Below, piece after piece: positions 30,157-33,977 of a stretch of DNA of 33,977 nt; the stretch's first letter is position 1, and each line of letters begins with the position of its first letter. Source of the stretch: a virus; the IMG/VR virus record IMGVR_UViG_3300008120_001356, positions 1 through 33,977 of that record. One strand, 5' to 3'. The notes beneath the pieces are model-generated. The model was not told the origin of the DNA, made no database searches, and saw only the letters and a list, made by a program, of their open reading frames with translations. The translations under genes were made by a program, and so were the position numbers.

Positions 30157-30320
30157 CAGAGCTGAACTGGAAAGAGGCGAAGCTAGGCTACCTTTACGAC
30201 ATCGCCTACCATGACAAGGGGTGCGAGCTTAAGTATAAGCTGGCGGCTCAAGAGGAGCTAAAGAGACGGGCGAAGCTGATCACAGTCAACCACAGGAGGA
30301 AAACAATCAAATGGGGATAG
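30147..30320 (+). CDS. Small hypothetical protein (57 residues)
   Basis: MRVTELNWKEAKLGYLYDIA, then YKLAAQEELKRRAKLITVNH. AAAGGAGGGAC precedes the ATG at 30147, which is chosen over a longer upstream frame that lacks a ribosome site. Mostly helical and basic. It overlaps the DUF3310 gene by ten bases. No function known. Confidence 0.55.
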   Translation: MRVTELNWKEAKLGYLYDIAYHDKGCELKYKLAAQEELKRRAKLITVNHRRKTIKWG

Positions 30321-30544
30321 ACAAAATCAACCCTGACCACTACAAGGTTGGCGGCATCCAAACCATCGACTACATCGCGGCCAAGCTAACGCCAGAACAA
30401 TACGAAGGATATTTGCAGGGGAATATCATCAAGTACATTAGCCGATATAACCAAAAAAACGGCGTCGAGGATTTGAAGAAGGCAGAATGGTATTTGACTC
30501 ATTTAATAGGAGTTCTAGAAGTCAAGGAGGCGTTGGGCAAATAA
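30311..30544 (+). CDS. DUF3310 family protein (T7 gp1.7-like)
   Basis: 77 residues containing the whole family motif: INPDHYKVGGIQTIDYIAAK, QYEGYLQGNIIKYISRYNQK and VEDLKKAEWYLTHLI. T7 gp1.7, its best-known relative, is a nucleotide kinase; other members are untested. AGGAGGAAAACAATCAA precedes the ATG. Confidence 0.85.
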   Translation: MGIDKINPDHYKVGGIQTIDYIAAKLTPEQYEGYLQGNIIKYISRYNQKNGVEDLKKAEWYLTHLIGVLEVKEALGK

Positions 30545-30580
30545 GTGGTATCTCCAGAGGCTCATCATGACGGTTGAAGC

Positions 30581-30608
30581 AGGTCAAAAATAGGTCATAA
30601 ACAGGTCA
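30581..30608. repeat. Three AGGTCA direct repeats with an 11-base period
   Basis: AGGTCA starts at 30581, 30592 and 30603, each separated by five bases. They lie in the only gap of this part of the early operon, just before the ribosome site of the next gene. This could be a binding site for one of the early DNA-binding proteins or, in the RNA, a translational operator. Confidence 0.55.
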
Positions 30609-30621
30609 AAGGAGGATGAGT

Positions 30622-30861
30622 ATGTTATCAATGCATTTCGGATTGGTGCCAGGCTCGCTTGAGGAACAGCTTAACGATCAAGGCTACACTCTTGGGAGCA
30701 AGGCAGAAACGTATGAGAAAATTTATGACAGCATCGTAAGAGTTTACATGTATGACCTCATCACTCGTGAAGATTTTAACATGATTGTCCGAAAGTTTTA
30801 CCAGTACCTTGAGGCAGACGCAAAGAAGGTGAACCGTGAAACTCAAATACAAACTGACTAA
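30622..30861 (+). CDS. Conserved small phage protein of unknown function
   Basis: 79 residues: MLSMHFGLVPGSLEEQLNDQ, then KAETYEKIYDSIVRVYMYDL and a helical end. The opening M-L-[AS]-M-H-F-G is common in early operons of Bacillus and Geobacillus phages. The ATG at 30622 is chosen because AAAGGAGG lies six bases upstream. An upstream in-frame ATG (30616) is too close to that site. Confidence 0.6.
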   Translation: MLSMHFGLVPGSLEEQLNDQGYTLGSKAETYEKIYDSIVRVYMYDLITREDFNMIVRKFYQYLEADAKKVNRETQIQTD

Positions 30862-30889
30862 CGAGACTCTTGAGGGAGAGGGTGAGACG

Positions 30890-31243
30890 ATGCTAAATAA
30901 AATCAAGCTACTCAAATTTTTAAGCGAGTTAAGACACTACGGATTCGACGTTGAAACCCTAGACCAGATCACCAACGAAATCAACGATGGAGACTTTGAC
31001 ATCGACGACGAAATCGAGAGCAGAATGTGGGTGTTCGAGCGCATCGCTGACGAGAGAGAGTTTCAGGAGGAGAGGCACGAGTTTCCCGAGCATCTTAGGC
31101 TTGCGGTGCTGACGGAAGAGGTCGGTGAAGTCGCCAAGGAGCTACTCGAGAGCGATGGCAACAAAGTCAATCTACGGACGGAGCTGATTCAAGTGGCGGC
31201 GGTAGCGATTCGATGGATTGAGTATCTGGAGGCGACGAAATGA
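30890..31243 (+). CDS. MazG-like nucleotide pyrophosphohydrolase
   Basis: 117 residues from ATG 30890 after GGAGAGGGTGAG; a GTG at 30836 in the same frame would add 18 residues. The MazG signature is visible: FERIADEREFQEERHEF, RLAVLTEEVGEVAKELLE with the E-E-x-x-E metal site, and LRTELIQVAAVAIRWIEYL. Such phage enzymes hydrolyse nucleoside triphosphates (or alarmones) and may keep the nucleotide pool favourable. The N-terminal helical part (LLKFLSELRHYGFDVE) is typical of Firmicutes phage versions. Confidence 0.8.
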   Translation: MLNKIKLLKFLSELRHYGFDVETLDQITNEINDGDFDIDDEIESRMWVFERIADEREFQEERHEFPEHLRLAVLTEEVGEVAKELLESDGNKVNLRTELIQVAAVAIRWIEYLEATK

Positions 31244-31353
31244 CCATTGTGACGGCTATCATCTACTTTTGCTTAATTTTCCTCGCTCTCCTTGGCATAT
31301 TGGGCATCATCTTGGTCATCGCACTTTATAAGATGATGGAGGGTGGTCAATGA
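31240..31353 (+). CDS. Tiny single-pass membrane protein (37 residues)
   Basis: MTIVTAIIYFCLIFLALLGI then LGIILVIALYKMMEGGQ. One long hydrophobic helix with a short cytosolic tail. CTGGAGGCGACGAA precedes the ATG, and both ends overlap neighbours by four bases. It is the third such tiny membrane protein of the early operon. Confidence 0.6.
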   Translation: MTIVTAIIYFCLIFLALLGILGIILVIALYKMMEGGQ

Positions 31354-31566
31354 AACTCACGAGGGCATCATTTCATCACGTCGAGGCAGAGCTTTACTTT
31401 TACCACGATACGAAAAAAGAAATCGAGCGCATCAGGCAAGATATCATCCACGCGGGGAAAGTCCAGCAAGAAGGAGGCAGATCGGGCATAAGCAACCCGA
31501 CTACAAGCGATCAACTGGCGAGAGGAGATTATCGAGGCTATCGCAGAGAGAATTGGCTGGCGATAA
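31350..31566 (+). pseudogene. RinA/ArpU-type late transcription activator, broken by an internal deletion
   Basis: The ATG at 31350 reads the family N-terminus (KLTRASFHHVEAELYFYHDT, KEIERIRQDIIHA, GGRSGISNPTT). From about 31507 the family C-terminus (INWREEIIEAIAERIGWR, stop at 31564-31566) continues one frame over. In relatives I recall, about 60-65 residues with the DNA-binding helices lie between, so a segment of length 3n+2 is missing. The frame as sequenced gives 83 residues without HTH. If real, the late genes need another activator; the triple-HTH protein is a candidate. Confidence 0.75.
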
Positions 31567-31570
31567 AAGA

Positions 31571-31614
31571 TTGCACTATGATTGCACTTTCGGCCTCATA
31601 AATCGTGATATTAT
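31571..31614 (+). promoter_or_regulatory. Probable late promoter with activator repeats
   Basis: An extended -10 box TGATATTAT lies at 31606-31614 without a well-spaced -35. Upstream, TTGCACT is repeated at 31571-31577 and 31582-31588, 11 bases apart, the layout of an activator-dependent promoter. It follows the broken activator gene and faces the late genes. Confidence 0.6.
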
Positions 31615-31632
31615 GTTAGTATCGAAAATTTT

Positions 31633-31657
31633 AAGTCCATCACAGATGGGCTTTTTT
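31633..31657 (+). terminator. Rho-independent terminator between early and late genes
   Basis: GTCCATC and GATGGGC pair (one G-T) around ACA, with AA/TT extending the stem, followed by TTTTTT. It lies about 15 bases past the start expected from the late promoter, so it ends the early operon and could also attenuate the late transcript unless antitermination acts. Confidence 0.82.
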
Positions 31658-31733
31658 CATGGACATTTTTGGGTGACGCACTCACATTGGCTCAGGGGTG
31701 GGGAGCAGAGTGCAAAATGAGAGGAGACTACTT

Positions 31734-32108
31734 ATGCCAATAAATAACACTATCACACCAACAGGACGCGGGATACCCACAACCACAACAGTGACCATCG
31801 ACAACGGCGCATCTTTATCGGGTGCCGTCAACTTATCAGGCTTCACACTTATCGGCATCGACATGCCAGCATCATGGACAGCGGCAAACTTGACTCTACA
31901 AGCCAGCATCGACAACTCCACATGGGACAACGTGTTTGACTCTCTCGGGACAGAGGTGACCATCACAGCTGCGGCATCGAGATTCATCTTACTCAACCCT
32001 GCCGACTTTGTTTCCGTCCGCTACCTCAAAGTACGTAGTGGCACATCAGGGACACCTGTCAACCAAGGCGGAGCGAGGACAATCACACTCATCGTGAGGG
32101 CGATATGA
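31734..32108 (+). CDS. Virion surface protein, beta-rich (appendage cassette, first gene)
   Basis: 124 residues: PTGRGIPTTTTVTIDNGASL, FTLIGIDMPASWTAANLTLQ, TEVTITAAASRFILLNPADF and ARTITLIVRAI. It looks like a jelly-roll of the kind seen in phage appendage proteins; the pair with a LamG-type protein recurs in phages. ATG at 31734 follows GAGAGGAGACTACTT. It is the first gene after the late promoter and overlaps the LamG gene by four bases. Confidence 0.55.
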   Translation: MPINNTITPTGRGIPTTTTVTIDNGASLSGAVNLSGFTLIGIDMPASWTAANLTLQASIDNSTWDNVFDSLGTEVTITAAASRFILLNPADFVSVRYLKVRSGTSGTPVNQGGARTITLIVRAI

Positions 32109-33499
32109 GTCTACTCCTACTACGGAAAAGGTTTAACCCTCGGAGCCTACCCAACCTGCAACTATGGCTACCTGCCGACCGTATCGGGGTGCAGGGCTAC
32201 TCGTTAGACTTTGACGGGACAGATGATTATGTACAGGCAGACAACGAGATAACAGCCTACCCGTTTACCCTAGAGTGTTGGGTAAGACCAGAAACAACAG
32301 GAGTAACTCATAGTTTAGTCACAATTAATGATAGTACAACTTCCTCTATTTATTATGGTATTTATTTTACGGGTTCTCGTTTTGGCATACAGGCTAGAAA
32401 TACAACAGTTCGAGGAAATACAACAACTAACACTTTTACAACAAATGTTTGGTATCATGTTGCAGGTGTTTTTAATTCAGCAACAGACCGAAAATTATAT
32501 GTTAATGGAGTAGAACAAGTTACAGGCACAGATTCAGTTAATTTTAGCAATACAGCAAATAATAAAGTTTTACTAGGAGTAGTAAGAATAGTATCTCCGA
32601 CAAGTTATCTGAACGGTCAACTCTCAGACGTCCGCATATGGAACACCGCACGCACCCAGCAACAAATCGCCGACAACTACCAAAAACGACTCATCGGCAA
32701 CGAATCGGGCTTAGTAGGCTACTGGAAACTCGATAAAGGGAGCGGCACAACCGTAGCAGACTCCACGACCAACGCCAACGCAGGAACAATCACGGGTGCC
32801 ATATGGGACAACAGCGAACCTTTCACCGAGCCGATAGACGACGGCACAGCGGTGCGGATATGGAGCGACCAAAGCGGCAACGGCTATGACGCGACACAGT
32901 CCACCACAGCGGCAAGACCGACTTATATCACGAGTGGGCTGAACGGGTTACCTGTGGTGAGGTTTGACGGTACGGATGACCATTTAGGATTTAGCGGCGG
33001 AGCATTGAGTTTGCTAAAAAATGTAGCAGGAGCAACAATTTTTGTAGCGGTCAAATATTCAGCAACCGCAGTAAATGCTCCTTCCTTTTTTGCATCAAGA
33101 AATAGTTCGTCAACTAGTGTAAGAATTTTAATACGTACGTCAACAGCTCCAAAATACAATATGCAAGCGACAAGATTAGACGCAGACACCGCGATAAATA
33201 TGAATTCAGTTCAAGCGACTAACACCAATAGTGTTGTCATCCAGACAGCAAAAGCAGATTATCAAAATCAAACTTTAGAGCAATTTATCAACGGGACACT
33301 TGACGGGTCAACTACTTTCGCGACATCAGGTAATACAGAAAACGCGGATTCATTAGCAATTTTCTTGGGCAGAGTTTCATCAACTTATTTAACAGGCGAC
33401 ATCGCAGAAATCATAGTATACAACCGAGCACTAAACACAAGCGAGCTAAGCCAAGTCCATCGCTACCTTGCGAGAAAGTGGGGGATAGCACTTGCGTAA
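32105..33499 (+). CDS. LamG/concanavalin-like adhesin with nested domains
   Basis: 464 residues with two laminin-G-like domains. The opening LPNLQLWLPADRIG (residues 15-28) is the first strand of a domain that resumes at about 246 with TAVRIWSDQSGNGYDATQST and VVRFDGTDDHLGF and ends AEIIVYNRALNTSEL. A second complete LamG domain lies between, from YSLDFDGTDDYVQADN to GLVGYWKLDKGSG. So one domain seems inserted into a loop of the other. The cores of both domains are AT-rich compared with their edges. It probably binds sugars on the host surface. Confidence 0.75.
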   Translation: MSLLLLRKRFNPRSLPNLQLWLPADRIGVQGYSLDFDGTDDYVQADNEITAYPFTLECWVRPETTGVTHSLVTINDSTTSSIYYGIYFTGSRFGIQARNTTVRGNTTTNTFTTNVWYHVAGVFNSATDRKLYVNGVEQVTGTDSVNFSNTANNKVLLGVVRIVSPTSYLNGQLSDVRIWNTARTQQQIADNYQKRLIGNESGLVGYWKLDKGSGTTVADSTTNANAGTITGAIWDNSEPFTEPIDDGTAVRIWSDQSGNGYDATQSTTAARPTYITSGLNGLPVVRFDGTDDHLGFSGGALSLLKNVAGATIFVAVKYSATAVNAPSFFASRNSSSTSVRILIRTSTAPKYNMQATRLDADTAINMNSVQATNTNSVVIQTAKADYQNQTLEQFINGTLDGSTTFATSGNTENADSLAIFLGRVSSTYLTGDIAEIIVYNRALNTSELSQVHRYLARKWGIALA

Positions 33500-33761
33500 A
33501 GTTATCGTTATACCCAAGGCAGAGTTATCGACAGCGAACACATTCTGCAACAGTATAGGCGCAGAGGGCGAGACGTTTACAGTCAAACTATACAAGTCAA
33601 CCCGTCACACTCACTACATCTGCAACTGGCTCGTGACAGAGGCACAGGCAAGCGAGATAGATGAGTATTTCCAATACGTCTACTCGGACACGGATGAGGC
33701 GTTGACAGCCTTAAACTTAAAATTCGCACAGCCTGACATAGACACGTCTGACCTCCCTTAA
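33492..33761 (+). CDS. Hypothetical protein of the LamG cassette (89 residues)
   Basis: A TTG start at 33492 after GGGGGATAGCAC, overlapping the LamG gene by eight bases. MRKVIVIPKAELSTANTFCN, then FTVKLYKSTRHTHYICNWLV and EIDEYFQYVYSD. A mixed alpha/beta protein that could be an assembly helper or cap of the surface protein. No family recognised. Confidence 0.5.
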   Translation: MRKVIVIPKAELSTANTFCNSIGAEGETFTVKLYKSTRHTHYICNWLVTEAQASEIDEYFQYVYSDTDEALTALNLKFAQPDIDTSDLP

Positions 33762-33763
33762 CC

Positions 33764-33808
33764 AGCCATTTACTCACCTGAGGAGGGGCAAATCCTCAAG
33801 GTGGCTGA
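33764..33808. other. Long imperfect hairpin before the HNH gene (possible cos or structured RNA)
   Basis: CAGCCA..CACCTGAGGA (from 33764 and 33776) pairs with TCCTCAAGGTGGCTG (33794-33808), with a bulge TTTACT and loop GGGGCAAA. A second, shorter hairpin, CGCTGA/TCAGGCG, lies at 33821-33835. The 134-base gap 33762-33895 holds no gene. cos sites of HK97-type phages are often found next to HNH-terS, so this gap is the best place in the window. Confidence 0.4.
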
Positions 33809-33895
33809 CTCCTTTCTGGCGCTGATCTCAGGCGTATAAGGTTAGACTCGAGACGGTTGGCGAGCCGAAGCAAATCGCAATCATAGAGGTGACAC

Positions 33896-33977
33896 ATGAG
33901 AGAGCAAGCGAGACGATTCTACAACGCACGAGAGTGGCACAAGGCGCGTCAATCTTACATTAGCCACGTGCATGGGC
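33896..33977 (+). CDS. HNH endonuclease of the packaging region (partial, C-terminus off the right edge)
   Basis: 27 residues: MREQARRFYNAREWHKARQS then YISHVHG. The R-x-FYNxxEWxKAR start is typical of HNH proteins that sit directly before terS in cos phages and are needed for cos cleavage. ATAGAGGTGACAC precedes the ATG. The catalytic part lies beyond the window. With the cut terS at the left edge it closes the circle. Confidence 0.75.
   Translation, partial: MREQARRFYNAREWHKARQSYISHVHG

Noticed and set aside
30836-30889. Longer start (GTG 30836) for the MazG-like gene
   Set aside because: It would add 18 residues and overlap the preceding gene. The ATG at 30890 has its own GGAGAGGGTGAG and fits family length. 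The GTG remains possible.
33800-33890. A tRNA-like stretch after the hairpin
   Set aside because: GGTTAGACTC resembles a T-loop only loosely. No acceptor stem, D-arm or anticodon arm can be drawn.

Overview
The window is almost the whole genome of a temperate, long-tailed (siphovirus) phage of a Gram-positive host. It is probably a member of the Bacilli, with a Bacillus, Geobacillus or Paenibacillus relative most likely. The evidence is strong AGGAGG-type ribosome sites, P27/HK97-type packaging and head genes, Gp157, ERF, DUF3102 and DUF3310 proteins typical of Firmicutes phages, and an amidase with an SLH-like tail. Both edges cut genes. The right edge cuts an HNH nuclease that normally sits just before the small terminase, and the left edge cuts that small terminase. 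The sequence is therefore best read as a circle (or cos-ended genome) opened between them, with a few hundred bases missing.

Layout. 1-7666: packaging, portal, protease, capsid, neck genes and tail tube. 7712-14768: tail chaperone pair with a -1 slippery site, tape measure, distal tail and surface proteins. 14765-15771: holin and amidase, ended by a terminator. 15789-19313: a plasmid-like cassette not needed for a virion: actin-like ParM, ParR-like adaptor with repeat arrays, an FtsK/HerA-type ATPase, a replication-relaxation protein and a VirB2/TrbC-like two-helix membrane protein. 19362-20762 (minus strand): large serine integrase. 20798-21662: immunity switch with a minus-strand repressor, a plus-strand Cro-like protein and four TACAA sites. 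21693-31566: early operon with DUF3102, Gp157, ERF, SSB, HNH, replisome organizer carrying an iteron origin inside its gene, DnaB helicase, RusA, a zinc-finger/triple-HTH protein, several tiny membrane proteins, a MazG-like protein and a broken RinA/ArpU-type activator. 31571-31657: probable late promoter followed at once by a terminator. 31734-33761: three-gene surface cassette around a nested LamG-type protein. 33896-33977: start of the HNH nuclease.

How it works together. The repressor would hold the early operon off. When released, the initiator would open the AT-rich origin at 26.35-26.44 kb and load the DnaB helicase; ERF, SSB and RusA would process recombination intermediates. Late genes would be switched on from about 31.6 kb, through the surface cassette and around to terminase and the head/tail genes. 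The parMR/FtsK/relaxation cassette suggests that the prophage can also live, or be inherited, as a plasmid, although it carries an integrase.

Two things stand out. First is the plasmid/transfer-like cassette. Second, at least five places in otherwise well-preserved genes (a head protein, the head-closure/gp10 boundary, tail chaperone G, the glycine-rich protein and the RinA-like activator) show family-typical N- and C-terminal halves in different frames. These are out-of-frame internal deletions: a decaying prophage, or systematic errors in the assembly. Start choices and family names come from reading the translations by eye; no database search was made.
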